A model generated the notes under the pieces. That model did no database searches. It was not told where the DNA came from and saw nothing but the letters and a program-made list of their open reading frames with translations. A stretch of DNA of 64,000 nt. Source: Arthrobacter sp. NIO-1057. GTDB lineage: Bacteria; Actinomycetota; Actinomycetes; Actinomycetales; Micrococcaceae. Shown in pieces: positions 37,053 through 46,295 of the stretch; within the stretch, counting starts at the first letter, position 1, and each line of letters starts with the position of its first letter. The stretch spans positions 88,702-152,701 of the forward strand of contig NZ_FMAT01000007.1 of assembly GCF_900094805.1 (NCBI RefSeq), read 5' to 3'. A program made the translations under genes and the position numbers.

Positions 37053-37529
37053 ATGCAGAACGAAGAGTCCACGCCTGACTTGGCAGATCTTTTCCTCCGG
37101 GCTTCACGTGTCATCCGTGGCCGTTGGCGGGAGAGCCTGATTCCGCTGGGCATCACCCCACACCAATCACGGGTACTGTCCTTGCTGGGTCATGCCGACG
37201 CCGAGGGTTTACGCAATTCACAATTGGCGGAGCGGCTGCACATTGCTGCTCGGTCCACCACGGAAGTTGTTGACCAGCTCGAAGCAAAACAGCTGGTTAT
37301 TCGCACGCCGGACCCCGCTGACCGCCGAGCAACCCTGATCGCGTTGAGCCCCAATGGCCGGGCACAGTTAGGTGAGATGTCTCAGTTGCGCAGGGAGAGC
37401 ATGGAGGGATACTTCGAGAAACTCTCACCTACCGACCGCGAAGAACTCACTCGACTGCTAGAAATTCTTGACCGCGAAAACCCGCGCCCTTCCCGTACAG
37501 CGTGCAAGGAACCGCGTTCTTCCCACTAA
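37053..37529 (+). CDS. MarR-family transcriptional regulator
   Basis: A 158-residue winged-helix regulator with helix-turn-helix NSQLAERLHIAARSTTEVVDQLEAK at about 57-81 and wing DPADRRATLIALSPNG. It has no ribosome site and probably starts on a leaderless mRNA from the promoter at 37016-37045. A palindrome inside that promoter suggests autoregulation and control of the divergent ABC exporter gene. The C-terminus is basic and Pro-rich. The ligand is unknown. Confidence 0.87.
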   Translation: MQNEESTPDLADLFLRASRVIRGRWRESLIPLGITPHQSRVLSLLGHADAEGLRNSQLAERLHIAARSTTEVVDQLEAKQLVIRTPDPADRRATLIALSPNGRAQLGEMSQLRRESMEGYFEKLSPTDREELTRLLEILDRENPRPSRTACKEPRSSH

Positions 37530-37599
37530 CCTGTCTGCCATGACGACGTTGGCCCGGAATAATCACCCAGAGCATCGGCAAGGACACGAGCATCAGTAA

Positions 37600-38679
37600 T
37601 TAGCCGCGGGTGCGGCTGCGCCAAGCGAGCAGCACATAGTGGCGGATCATCGCAAAGAAGACCACCGCCCACACCAGCACTGCGACGATCAACGTTCCGT
37701 GCCCGATGCTTTCCACTATCGGCAACGAGTCGACCCTGCCCAGGTTGATTGATGCCACGGCGAACATTCCGACGGGGAAGACTATTGACCAGAGGGCCGG
37801 CGTATACGCTACCGGAACGCGATGCACGAAGTGTCGCCATACCCCAGCGCCCACCAAAAACGGAATGAGCCAGAGGCAGTAGCTCCAGAAGGCCGCCACC
37901 GTCCCGGCAATTAGCGCACGAGTGGCATCAACCATTGGCGTGGATTCCATGCCGACAATCTTGCTGCCGGCCACCACGGCGATGGCCATTGCGCCCATGA
38001 TTACCCAGTACGGTGGTTCGAATTCTTTCGGCGTCATCCCGAAGTGCACGATCCTCAGCAGTACCAGCATGGCGATACCGGCATAGAGTGCGACGCCGAC
38101 CGACCAGCTGAGCACAGCTAGCAAGCCAATCAGGGATTCTCCTTGCGGTAAATGCGACTGGACGACGCTCAGGCCGATGGCCAAGGATTGGCTAGCCACG
38201 GCCCAGATGAACCAGGTGCCATTGACCCGGGACTGGATCGGTTTTCCGTCCCGAGTCAAAAAGACCTGCCACGGCAACACATAGCCGAAGATGAACCAGA
38301 GAACAGCAGCCAGAGCCACGAGCACCATGGAGAGCGCACTGTAACCTTCGGCGTCCAACCGCACCGCGAGAACATCGGTGCCGGCGACGACGGTGAAGTA
38401 TCCGAAGGCCATTTCTGGCCTGCGAAGTTCGGCCTTCATGACTTCACTGAATGCAATGGCCCGCCAGATGTACAGCACCCACAGCACTACATAAGACATC
38501 GCGGCAATGACCAGCAGGACGCTGGAGATCAAGTCCCACCCGGCTTCATGTAGGCCGATGGAGACGATGCCGGTGCCCATCGTCAGGGCAAAATATCCTG
38601 GCGACAGATTTTCTAGGACGTCACGGAAAACCCGAGGTCTGGAGGTAGCCGGTTCTTGCTGGGTTTGCCGATCGTCCAT
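37600..38679 (-). CDS. Tellurite-resistance/dicarboxylate transporter (TDT) family protein
   Basis: A membrane protein of 359 residues with ten predicted helices. LSPGYFALTMGTGIVSIGL near 25-43 is the conserved first helix of the TDT family (TehA, Mae1, Ssu1), and FAVASINLGRVDSL lies near the last helices. Members export C4-dicarboxylates or sulfite, or form anion channels. The conserved phenylalanine gate cannot be assigned by eye. The gene is single and the substrate open. TehB-like methyltransferase is absent nearby. Confidence 0.82.
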   Translation of the reverse strand: MDDRQTQQEPATSRPRVFRDVLENLSPGYFALTMGTGIVSIGLHEAGWDLISSVLLVIAAMSYVVLWVLYIWRAIAFSEVMKAELRRPEMAFGYFTVVAGTDVLAVRLDAEGYSALSMVLVALAAVLWFIFGYVLPWQVFLTRDGKPIQSRVNGTWFIWAVASQSLAIGLSVVQSHLPQGESLIGLLAVLSWSVGVALYAGIAMLVLLRIVHFGMTPKEFEPPYWVIMGAMAIAVVAGSKIVGMESTPMVDATRALIAGTVAAFWSYCLWLIPFLVGAGVWRHFVHRVPVAYTPALWSIVFPVGMFAVASINLGRVDSLPIVESIGHGTLIVAVLVWAVVFFAMIRHYVLLAWRSRTRG

Positions 38680-38755
38680 GAATCCAGCGTACGACTGTTG
38701 GCCAAGTGAAGTGGAATCACGAGATCTGGCGAAGGCTCAGGGTCATCGGACAAAG

Positions 38756-38800
38756 CTCAAGGATATGACACCTATGGATTCTCGGTGTCATACCCTTGAG
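38756..38800 (-). terminator. Hairpin after the siderophore operon
   Basis: CTCAAGGGTATGACACC pairs with GGTGTCATATCCTTGAG with one internal mismatch and an 11-base loop, 36 bases beyond the stop of the last siderophore gene. The T-run is weak. Confidence 0.55.
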
Positions 38801-38836
38801 TCTTGAACAGAATTTTTAGATTCTCAAAAATTTACT

Positions 38837-40741
38837 TTAGTTCTCAGTTTTTCCGTGACGCCAATAGCCCATAAAAGCTACCTGCTTCCGGTCGATTCCG
38901 GCTTCCCTCACAAGATAGCGGCGCATCTCCTTGACCGTTCCTGCCTCACCAGCAATCCAGGCATAGAACGGAGCATTATTCGCAGCACCGGTTTCCCAAA
39001 GAATCTGTGAGTCAACGTCAATATCTTCTGGTTCTGCATTCGTCTGCACTACACCAGCGGCTGGAATGGCGACCACCTGGCTCAAAGCCTGACGCAGTAA
39101 TTCACCATGGGCATGGCTGCCACGAGTCAACCATTGCACAGAAACGCCAGAACGAGTCGAAGCGCCAAGAATGTCGGTAGTCTCGGGCACCTCAATCAGC
39201 GCATGACCGGTGACATGAGAAGGCAAGGACTCGAGAATGGAGCAGATCGCGGGAGCAGCGGTCTCATCACCAGCCAACACAATCCGGCTGGCCTCTCCAG
39301 GACGGAATTCGATGCCACCATAGCTGGCGTCGGACAGGAACTTGTTCGGACCCAGCAACAGTAACTGGTCACCAACCTGCGCACGGTCGCCAAATTCGGT
39401 CGCCGGGCCGCCTTGCAGCTTGCCGTCCACCACATGGCCATGCATCACAAAGTCGATATCAAGTTCGGCGGTTGACCCACTGTTATCGCGGTGCCCAGCT
39501 TCGCGGAAGGCACGCACCGTGTAGGTACGCATGTAACCGCGGGTATCGGGGTCGATGGACAGCCAGCGCTGGTACCAGCCTTCTTGTTCCGCAGGGCTGG
39601 TCATTGCCTGTGGACGCATCGAGGCGATCTCTTCGGTCAGCGCGCTACCTCCAGCAGGTGGCAGCAGTAACTTGATGCGCATATCCAGTGGATGAGAATT
39701 GGTCCCAAAGTAATCTAGGTCTTTGCCACTGAGAGTCAGTCGACGGAACGATGGCGAAAGTACTTGGGAATTGATCACCGTGGTATCAAAAGCCAAGGTT
39801 GGGAGATATTCATGGGCTGGTCGCAGCCCCTGCTGCTCGCCCTCAGCTGCTTGGGCTCCGTCATTGTTCTCTGTTGCCGATACCACTTCTGGCTCCAGGG
39901 CCTTGGGCTCGCTGCGGAAAATTCCTTGAGAGGCCAGGACCTGTTCAGTACGCAGCACACGGTGACGGCCAATAGGCAAGACGAGCGGGGTTCCACCTAC
40001 CGGGTCAGGAATGACACGGCTTGGCATGCCGAAGACATCCTTGACGGTCTTTTCGGTCACCACTTCATTCGGGTGGCCCGCCGCGTAGATCTTGCCGTGG
40101 CGCAGGGCTACCAGGTAGTCGGCGTAGCGGGCTGCAAGATTCAAATCGTGCAACACAATGACCACGGTGATACCGCGGGTACGGTTCAATTCGCTGACCA
40201 CATCCAGCACTTCAAGCTGGTGGGCAACGTCCAAGAACGTGGTGGGCTCATCGAGCAAGAGCAGGTCAGTTTCCTGGGCCAGAGCCATGGCGATCCAGAC
40301 GCGCTGACGCTGACCACCGGAAAGCTCATCCACTGCACGATCAGCCAATTCGGTAGTGCCGGTCAGCTCCATGGCACGGTTCACTGCCGCTTCGTCCTCG
40401 GTGGAGAAACGCTTAAACAATCCCTGGTGTGGGTAGCGGCCACGGCTAATCAGCTCGCGGGCGGTAATCCCATCCGGTGCAGTCGGCGACTGCGGCAACA
40501 GCCCCAAGGTCTTGGCAACTTCCTTAGCCGGCTTGGAATGGATATCCGCACCGTCCAACAACACCTGCCCGCCGGAGGGCTTAAGCAGTCGGGACAGGGC
40601 ACGCAGCAGGGTGGACTTGCCACAACCGTTGGCCCCCACCACAATGCTCACCTGCCCGGTAGGAATATCCAGGGACAGTTCATCGACAATGGTGACCTTG
40701 TCATAGGCCAAGGTAAGATCGCTAGCCTGCAAAGTGGCCAT
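38837..40741 (-). CDS. Fused siderophore ABC ATPase and siderophore-interacting FAD reductase
   Basis: One 634-residue chain joins two iron-uptake functions. Residues 1-260 are a FepC-type ATPase: Walker A GANGCGKST (36-44), signature LSGGQ (140-144), Walker B LLLLDEPT (160-167) and switch H198. After a linker of about 50 residues, 310-634 form a siderophore-interacting protein of the ViuB/YqjH class: FAD-binding RTYTVR (405-410), GDETAAPAI (491-499) and the terminal GYWRHG. This half would reduce the ferric siderophore once imported, releasing iron. The gene follows two FecCD permease genes by three bases. The two parts are normally separate genes; no stop or ribosome site is needed between them here. 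Confidence 0.92.
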   Translation of the reverse strand: MATLQASDLTLAYDKVTIVDELSLDIPTGQVSIVVGANGCGKSTLLRALSRLLKPSGGQVLLDGADIHSKPAKEVAKTLGLLPQSPTAPDGITARELISRGRYPHQGLFKRFSTEDEAAVNRAMELTGTTELADRAVDELSGGQRQRVWIAMALAQETDLLLLDEPTTFLDVAHQLEVLDVVSELNRTRGITVVIVLHDLNLAARYADYLVALRHGKIYAAGHPNEVVTEKTVKDVFGMPSRVIPDPVGGTPLVLPIGRHRVLRTEQVLASQGIFRSEPKALEPEVVSATENNDGAQAAEGEQQGLRPAHEYLPTLAFDTTVINSQVLSPSFRRLTLSGKDLDYFGTNSHPLDMRIKLLLPPAGGSALTEEIASMRPQAMTSPAEQEGWYQRWLSIDPDTRGYMRTYTVRAFREAGHRDNSGSTAELDIDFVMHGHVVDGKLQGGPATEFGDRAQVGDQLLLLGPNKFLSDASYGGIEFRPGEASRIVLAGDETAAPAICSILESLPSHVTGHALIEVPETTDILGASTRSGVSVQWLTRGSHAHGELLRQALSQVVAIPAAGVVQTNAEPEDIDVDSQILWETGAANNAPFYAWIAGEAGTVKEMRRYLVREAGIDRKQVAFMGYWRHGKTEN

Positions 40742-40744
40742 GGG

Positions 40745-41842
40745 TTATGCCCCGCTTCCGGTTGAGTTGGCGCGCACCAAGATCCAAATCAGGAACGGTG
40801 CGCCGAATGCGCCGGTGATGACACCTACCGGCAGTGCAAGATCTGCGAACAAGTTCGCGGCAAAGAAGTTCGCCACAATCACGAGGGTGGCTCCGGTCAA
40901 CCCAGCCAGTGGAATATTGATCGGCCCACGGCTCAGGGCCGCACTGATCGGGCCGGCCAAGAATGCCACAAAGGCTAGGGGGCCGGTGATGGCGATGGGA
41001 ATAGCGCCCATGGCCACCGCGACGAAAACAAGGAGTATCCGTGCCCGGTTGACGTTCACGCCCAATGCGGCCGCCGAGTCCTCCCCCAGCTCCAGCATCT
41101 TCAATTGGCGCAAGACGAAGGGCAATAAGAAGAGGCCCAGCACTAAGAGACTGATCAGAAGGATCAGGGCACTGTTCCAGTTGCTTGAAGAGAGAGAACC
41201 GGTCAACCAGTGCATGGCGTCGCTGGCGGTGTTCATTTCTGCCCGGGACAGCAGGTACTGGATCAAGGCTTGGAGCATCGCACCGATGGCTAGACCGGCC
41301 AGAATCAGTCGTGGCCCGGTGCGCTTTCCGGAGGCCGAAAGCCAATAAATCACGGCAGCGACGGTCAGTCCGCCGGCTAGGGCAAAGACGTTGAGTTTCC
41401 AGTCGTTATAGCCCAGGATCAGCATGGCCAGTACTGCGGCTGCGGAAGCACCGTAGCCTACGCCGATGACGTCGGGGCTGGCCAGCGGGTTGCCCAACCA
41501 GCGTTGGAACAGCGCGCCCGAGATGCCCAGACCTGCTCCGGCCAAAGCGCCCACGGCAACTCGTGGCAGCCTGTCGGAGAGGATGATGAAACTGGTGCCT
41601 GGCACGCTCTGACCGCTTAGCACCTGCAGAACTTCGGCAGCTGGCAACCGGTCCCGGCCCCAGAAGAGGTAGGCCACCACGGTGAGCACAATGGCCGCAG
41701 ACATCCACAGGCTCGTGCGAAGTACCCTGTTCTTGCGCGCGACAGGCTTGGCCGGTGCTTTTGATGCTTTCGCTGCTACCGGCTGAGGATCGTTGGAGGT
41801 TGGCTGGCTCATGGTTGTTCGTGTCATTTCGCTGGTGCTCAC
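40745..41842 (-). CDS. Iron-siderophore ABC transporter permease (FecCD family)
   Basis: The second permease of the importer, 365 residues with about nine to ten helices. GRDRLPAAEVLQVLSGQ, DRLPRVAVGALAGAGLGISGALFQ and the LTGATLVIVANFFA region are conserved FecCD positions, including the R-x-x-x-A loop that meets the ATPase. The GTG at 41842 overlaps the preceding stop (GTGA), so translation is coupled; ATGs at 41827 and 41812 are alternatives. It is followed three bases later by the fused ATPase/reductase gene. Confidence 0.9.
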   Translation of the reverse strand: MSTSEMTRTTMSQPTSNDPQPVAAKASKAPAKPVARKNRVLRTSLWMSAAIVLTVVAYLFWGRDRLPAAEVLQVLSGQSVPGTSFIILSDRLPRVAVGALAGAGLGISGALFQRWLGNPLASPDVIGVGYGASAAAVLAMLILGYNDWKLNVFALAGGLTVAAVIYWLSASGKRTGPRLILAGLAIGAMLQALIQYLLSRAEMNTASDAMHWLTGSLSSSNWNSALILLISLLVLGLFLLPFVLRQLKMLELGEDSAAALGVNVNRARILLVFVAVAMGAIPIAITGPLAFVAFLAGPISAALSRGPINIPLAGLTGATLVIVANFFAANLFADLALPVGVITGAFGAPFLIWILVRANSTGSGA

Positions 41843-42888
41843 AGGCTCACCGACTTCATGCCGCTGCGCATCATCAGGATAAACAGTGGCCCACCGATCA
41901 GTGCGCACATCACGCCTACCTGGATTTCACTCGGTGGCGCGATCACGCGTCCCACGGTATCAGCCACCAAAAGCAAGATGGGTCCAGCCAGCAAACTGGC
42001 AGGCATCAACCATCGGTAGTCAGCACCCACCAGTAGGCGTACCGCATGGGGAATCATCAAACCAACGAAAGCGATCGGACCGGCCACAGCGGTAGCGATA
42101 CCGGCCAAGATGACTACGCCGATCGACCCGAGCAGGCGGGCTCTACCGAGGTTGAAGCCCAGTGCAGTGGCGGTGTCATCCCCCATGGCTACAGCGTTGG
42201 AAACGCGTGCGGTGGACAGCAGGATCAGCGCACCGATTAGCACCATCGGTATCGCACCGATAAAGGTCTCAACGGGTGTACTGGAGAGTGTGCCGACCTG
42301 CCACTTGCGGAATTGATCCAGGGTGGAATCCGAAACCATGAGGATCGCGTTGGTAATGGCTCCCACGCCGACGGCCATCGCTGCGCCGCCCAGGGCCAGC
42401 TTGATCGGGGTGGCCCCGTCACGCCCCACGCTAGCTACCACGTAGACCAGAATCATCACCACTGCTGCACCGATAAAGGCCGCGACTATAATCCCGGTCA
42501 GTGAGCTGACACCAAAGAAGGCAATGGCTAGAACCACGCTCATTGAAGATCCGGCGTTTAGCCCCAAGATACCGGTGTCGGCCAAAGGGTTGCGGGTCAG
42601 TCCCTGCAGTCCGGCTCCTGCCAAACCGAGTGCTGCCCCGACAACAATGCCGCCGATGGTCCGGGCGAAACGTGAGGCCACCACACCCTGATCCCCATTG
42701 TTGGGATCAAAATGCCATAGGGCATCACTGACTGTGCTCAACGAGACCGAGCGGGCACCAAAAAGTAGGGAGGCAACGATGGCCACGAATAAGAGCACCG
42801 CCAGGATCAGTAAAGCCGAGACCTTACGTGGCATGCGGTAGCCGGTCGCCGCGGGCGTTGGGCGCGTCGTACTTTCAGTCGCGGTCAT
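41839..42888 (-). CDS. Iron-siderophore ABC transporter permease (FecCD family)
   Basis: The first gene of the operon, 349 residues, about nine helices. ASRFARTIGGIVVGAALGLAGAGLQG near 69-94 is the FecCD signature, and PIAFVGLMIPHAVRLLVG near 270-287 the coupling region. AGGA lies five bases before the ATG. Only 20 bases separate it from the divergent metallo-hydrolase start. No DtxR box was seen in that gap. The likely binding-protein partner is at 43707-44765. Confidence 0.9.
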   Translation of the reverse strand: MTATESTTRPTPAATGYRMPRKVSALLILAVLLFVAIVASLLFGARSVSLSTVSDALWHFDPNNGDQGVVASRFARTIGGIVVGAALGLAGAGLQGLTRNPLADTGILGLNAGSSMSVVLAIAFFGVSSLTGIIVAAFIGAAVVMILVYVVASVGRDGATPIKLALGGAAMAVGVGAITNAILMVSDSTLDQFRKWQVGTLSSTPVETFIGAIPMVLIGALILLSTARVSNAVAMGDDTATALGFNLGRARLLGSIGVVILAGIATAVAGPIAFVGLMIPHAVRLLVGADYRWLMPASLLAGPILLLVADTVGRVIAPPSEIQVGVMCALIGGPLFILMMRSGMKSVSL

Positions 42889-42895
42889 TGGTTCC

Positions 42896-42901
42896 TACAC
42901 T
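42896..42901 (+). promoter_or_regulatory. Candidate leaderless -10 box of the metallo-hydrolase gene
   Basis: TACACT lies 7 bases before the ATG at 42909, in the 20-base gap between divergent starts. No good -35 is seen (TTTCAG, 17 bases upstream). Confidence 0.35.
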
Positions 42902-42908
42902 CATTGCT

Positions 42909-43703
42909 ATGGCACATCTTTCCTCGCCCACCGTCATTGCTCCCGGTATCGGGGTGCTCACCGCCGATAATCCTTCGGAAATGACGCTGGATGGGACTAA
43001 TTCTTATCTGCTGTTCGACCCGGCACTCACGCAGCTGGAACCAGGAACCCCGGTGGTTCTGATTGACCCGGGGCCCGAGTTGGAAGAGCACCTGCAGTCG
43101 CTGGCTCAATTTGAGATTCAGCTGGTGTTGATCACCCATCGCCATGCGGATCATACCGGTGGCATTGACCGTTTGCGTGAGCTGACCGGTGCACCGGTAC
43201 GAGCCAAGCTGGCCGAGTATTCCCGTGACGCTGTCGTGTTGGAAGACCATGAGGTCATCAACGCTGCCGGCACCCGTATTCAGGTGCATTTTACCCCTGG
43301 CCATACCTCGGACTCTGTGTGCTTTACGGTCCAAGATTCGCAGTTGTTCACCGGGGATACCGTGCTGGGTCGGGGCACCACTATTTTGGAACACCCCGAT
43401 GGAACCCTGGCCGATTATCTTGACTCGTTGAACCGCCTGTTGGCCCTGCCCGAGATGTCTTTGCACCCGGCGCACGGGCAACAACATGCCACCTCGCATC
43501 AGCTGTTGCGTGCGTACCTTGAGCATCGAGAATCCCGGTTGGAGCAAGTGCGTACTGCCCTGCAGAAACTCGGCAAGGCCGGGGCGGACGTGACTCCAGC
43601 TGAATTGCTGGACTTCGTCTACCCCGACCTGGATCCGCGCCTGGTGGGTGCGGCGAGCCATTCCTTGGAAGCGCAATTGCACTATTTAGCGTCGAATCGC
43701 TAA
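42909..43703 (+). CDS. Metallo-beta-lactamase-fold hydrolase
   Basis: A 264-residue MBL-fold enzyme with the metal motif THRHADHTGG (about 77-86), a further metal ligand His in FTPGHTSDS and D in FTGDTVLG. A C-terminal helical region of about 80 residues resembles the LACTB2/RNase Z-like winged-helix extension (ELLDFVYPDLDPRLVGAASHSLEAQLHYL). LACTB2 relatives act on RNA or thioesters. The ATG at 42909 matches the family N-terminus. No ribosome site is seen, so leaderless initiation is suspected. It converges on the siderophore-binding protein gene three bases later. Confidence 0.83.
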   Translation: MAHLSSPTVIAPGIGVLTADNPSEMTLDGTNSYLLFDPALTQLEPGTPVVLIDPGPELEEHLQSLAQFEIQLVLITHRHADHTGGIDRLRELTGAPVRAKLAEYSRDAVVLEDHEVINAAGTRIQVHFTPGHTSDSVCFTVQDSQLFTGDTVLGRGTTILEHPDGTLADYLDSLNRLLALPEMSLHPAHGQQHATSHQLLRAYLEHRESRLEQVRTALQKLGKAGADVTPAELLDFVYPDLDPRLVGAASHSLEAQLHYLASNR

Positions 43704-43706
43704 AGG

Positions 43707-44765
43707 TTACTTAGCTGCTGCTGCGTTATCGGCAGCCTTCACGATGTTTGGAACGACGTTCTCCAAAGCCCATTCGATGGACAGCGGTGAAGCTGCGGAG
43801 ATCGACAGGGTTGCCTCGTCGGTACCTGGCAGGGCTACCGCGTCGTTCTTCACGGCAGGGATCTGGCCGTACAGTGGCTGACCCTTGACGATATCTTCAA
43901 CGGTGTTCCCGGCAACGGCGGAAGCGAAGACGATATCCGAGTCCCACTCGTTTACCTTTTCAGGTGACACGGTGTAGAAGAAGGTGTCCTTGGTGGCGTT
44001 CTTCTGTACGTAGTCCGCCTGCTTCATGCCCAGTGCACTGAGGAAGCGTGGACGGGTGTCGCCCTCGGAGTAGACGTACGCGGTGTCTGGTGAGGACAGG
44101 TCAGCTGCGATGAAGGTGGTGTCCTTCAAAACGGCATTGTCTTCGCCAACCTGAGCCATTTCGCCTTCGATCTTCTCGATCAGTGCGTCAGCTTCGTCTT
44201 CCTTGCCCAGCATCTGGCCTGCAGCCTCGGTTACTTCTTCCCAGCTAGTGGTGTAGTTTGCCTTGATTGGGCCAACTACAGGAGCGATTTCCTGCAGCTT
44301 CTTGTACTGTTCCTCTTTCAGGCCCGAGTACGGAGCGAAGATCACCTCTGGCTTGGTCTTAGCGATCGCGGTGTAGTCCGGATCATCACCGGTAGCGAAC
44401 TGCACTGGCGCGTTGTCAGTTCCGATGGAGGCATCCAGCTTAGCCAGTGCCTCATCCTTCCAGGTGGTGGAGTTGTTCGCGTTCTGGCCATAAGCATCGA
44501 TGTCCATGCCTACCGGCACGGTATCAAGGGCCAGCAGGGTGTCAGCATTAACCCACGAGATGGTTGCTACACGCTCTGGAACCTTATCGATGGTGGTCTC
44601 ACCATAGATGTTTTTGATGGTGACCGGGGTGAATTCTTCGGAAGCCTTGCTCGAAGTATCCGCGGAGGAATCTGCGGAGTTACTGGTCGAACCGCAAGCG
44701 GTCAGGGACAGGGCAAGGATTGCGGTGGACGCGGCGAAGATCCCGGCGCGACGTGAAATTTTCAT
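43707..44765 (-). CDS. Iron-siderophore-binding lipoprotein
   Basis: The extracellular binding protein of a siderophore ABC importer, 352 residues. Signal peptide and lipobox LTAC (C24) are followed by a Ser/Ala linker and the PBP2-type fold with VPERVATISWVNADTLLALD and KPEVIFAPYSGLKEEQYKKL. It probably serves the FecCD permeases and fused ATPase encoded at 38837-42888, from which the hydrolase gene separates it. An alternative ATG at 44804, 13 codons upstream, could be used by a leaderless mRNA: TATTCT ends eight bases before it. A DtxR/IdeR-like box covers that promoter. Confidence 0.9.
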   Translation of the reverse strand: MKISRRAGIFAASTAILALSLTACGSTSNSADSSADTSSKASEEFTPVTIKNIYGETTIDKVPERVATISWVNADTLLALDTVPVGMDIDAYGQNANNSTTWKDEALAKLDASIGTDNAPVQFATGDDPDYTAIAKTKPEVIFAPYSGLKEEQYKKLQEIAPVVGPIKANYTTSWEEVTEAAGQMLGKEDEADALIEKIEGEMAQVGEDNAVLKDTTFIAADLSSPDTAYVYSEGDTRPRFLSALGMKQADYVQKNATKDTFFYTVSPEKVNEWDSDIVFASAVAGNTVEDIVKGQPLYGQIPAVKNDAVALPGTDEATLSISAASPLSIEWALENVVPNIVKAADNAAAAK

Positions 44766-44815
44766 GGGTCGGTGATTCCAGACTATGCGAGGTTCCGTAA
44801 ACATACGGCCCTAGA

Positions 44816-44834
44816 ATAGGTTAGGTTTACCTAC
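44816..44834. promoter_or_regulatory. DtxR/IdeR iron box
   Basis: ATAGGTTAGGTTTACCTAC matches 15 of 19 positions of the DtxR/IdeR consensus as I know it (TTAGGTTAGGCTAACCTAA). It overlaps the -10 region of the siderophore-binding protein gene, implying repression when iron is sufficient. Confidence 0.8.
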
Positions 44835-44969
44835 CCGGGCCGTATGCTACATTACGCGTTGCGCTGATCAATACGCAACACGAAACGTCTCTAATCACGA
44901 ACTTTGAAGTGAAGCTAACCACACACGAGTATAAACTTGCGGTTCATTTTCCGTTTTTGACCACAGGTT

Positions 44970-46295
44970 TTATTCTCTTGATGCCAGCAAACGGGCCGGC
45001 TCAGCCACCGTAATAGAAATCCTCACCAAAACAAGTCCAAGTAATACGGCGACAATTACGGTCAGCACCGTCAACGGACTAAAAATAACTGCCATACCCG
45101 CCAAAGGAAGAACCAGCAAAGTTGAAGCGATAGCAAAAGCAATGGACGCGGCTAACGCAGGAACCATCAAGGACTTCACCCGAGCTGCATTCATCGTGCC
45201 CCAATCCATGCCCAATCGGTGCAGTCCTGAGTACAGCTCAGCGTTGTCCAAGGTACTGGCACTCTGGGTGATGGCCGATGAGGCAGCAACACAAATAAAG
45301 GTAATCGCGAGCGTCAGCAAAACACCGGTCAAAACATCGGCAGGTAAATAGTCATACCAAGTGTTGGTGGCTTCTTGAGCTGACGTCGCATTCATCATCG
45401 CGGCCCCGCTGCCACCGATGACCGCCACGAAGGAAGCCATCGCCACACCCGATACTTGCCTCCAGGATTCCGCAGGATTTTCTAAGATCATCCGGGCGGC
45501 GAGCAACTGCTGTGGCGTCTGGGCCTTTTTCAATTTACTCTGTGCGACTTTAGAAACCAGGTACGGCCCCACGAGGTTCAAGATCAACATTCCGAGCCCA
45601 AACCCGCCAAGGATCACGATCAACACCACTGCGATGCTCTGCGCAACCTGAGAAAGGTTAGTAAACAGCAGTGACAGCACCAGGATTGAGCCCACGGTAA
45701 TCGCTGCTCTAATCCATCTGGGCACCGGCACACTGCGCCGGGTAGCCACGGCCAGCGGCGTAATCATGAGCTTTCGTAAACCAACAGCGGCACTGATCGC
45801 CGAGAGCCCCACGACTGCGAAAACTGCAGCCACTAGCACCCACACCGGCAGATAAATGGCCGTCCCAATGGGAGAACCTTGAAATGAGATCAGCGATGCC
45901 AACGGCGCGCAGGCCAAATACAGGAGAACACCGGCGAGCGCTCCGACCAGGGCCGTCCCCGATGCCTGAAGGATCGCCACCGAACGAATCTGTGATCCGG
46001 TGGCACCGAGCAGACGCAACGAAGACAACGCCCGATCATTAGATCGCGCCGAAAGCCGTGCTGCGGCCGAGCCGAGGACCATGAGTGGCACGATCAAGAG
46101 CACCACCGCAAAACCCGCTAGGGGTAGATAGGTTCCCTGCGCCTCGGCTTCAAATCGGGTGAAGGAATAGGCTCCGCCCAGAACGATGAGCATCACCGCG
46201 CTCACCAGTGCATAGGCGCTCACGGTGAGCACTTGTGGGGCCAGACGTGTTTTGGCCGGGCGTCCAAGCAGCCAGGCAAAGTGCAAAATATTCAT
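44970..46295 (-). CDS. FtsX-like ABC transporter permease
   Basis: A membrane protein of 441 residues with about eight to ten hydrophobic helices in two FtsX-like blocks. SSLRLLGATGSQIRSVAILQASGTALVGALAG (about 91-122) is the coupling helix and following segment of this family. It overlaps the ATPase gene by four bases (ATGA) and is the second gene of the pair. Such pairs move peptides, antibiotics or lipoproteins. There is no two-component system next to it, unlike many bacitracin-type exporters. Confidence 0.85.
   Translation of the reverse strand: MNILHFAWLLGRPAKTRLAPQVLTVSAYALVSAVMLIVLGGAYSFTRFEAEAQGTYLPLAGFAVVLLIVPLMVLGSAAARLSARSNDRALSSLRLLGATGSQIRSVAILQASGTALVGALAGVLLYLACAPLASLISFQGSPIGTAIYLPVWVLVAAVFAVVGLSAISAAVGLRKLMITPLAVATRRSVPVPRWIRAAITVGSILVLSLLFTNLSQVAQSIAVVLIVILGGFGLGMLILNLVGPYLVSKVAQSKLKKAQTPQQLLAARMILENPAESWRQVSGVAMASFVAVIGGSGAAMMNATSAQEATNTWYDYLPADVLTGVLLTLAITFICVAASSAITQSASTLDNAELYSGLHRLGMDWGTMNAARVKSLMVPALAASIAFAIASTLLVLPLAGMAVIFSPLTVLTVIVAVLLGLVLVRISITVAEPARLLASRE

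Noticed and set aside
38837..40741. Fusion caused by a frameshift error
   Set aside because: The frame is continuous through a long low-complexity linker with no sign of a displaced stop or ribosome site, so a real fusion is more likely. Not excluded without raw reads.
39764..40765. A 333-codon open frame antisense to the ATPase/reductase fusion gene
   Set aside because: The opposite strand has full ABC and SIP motifs. This frame shows no recognisable domain or ribosome site.
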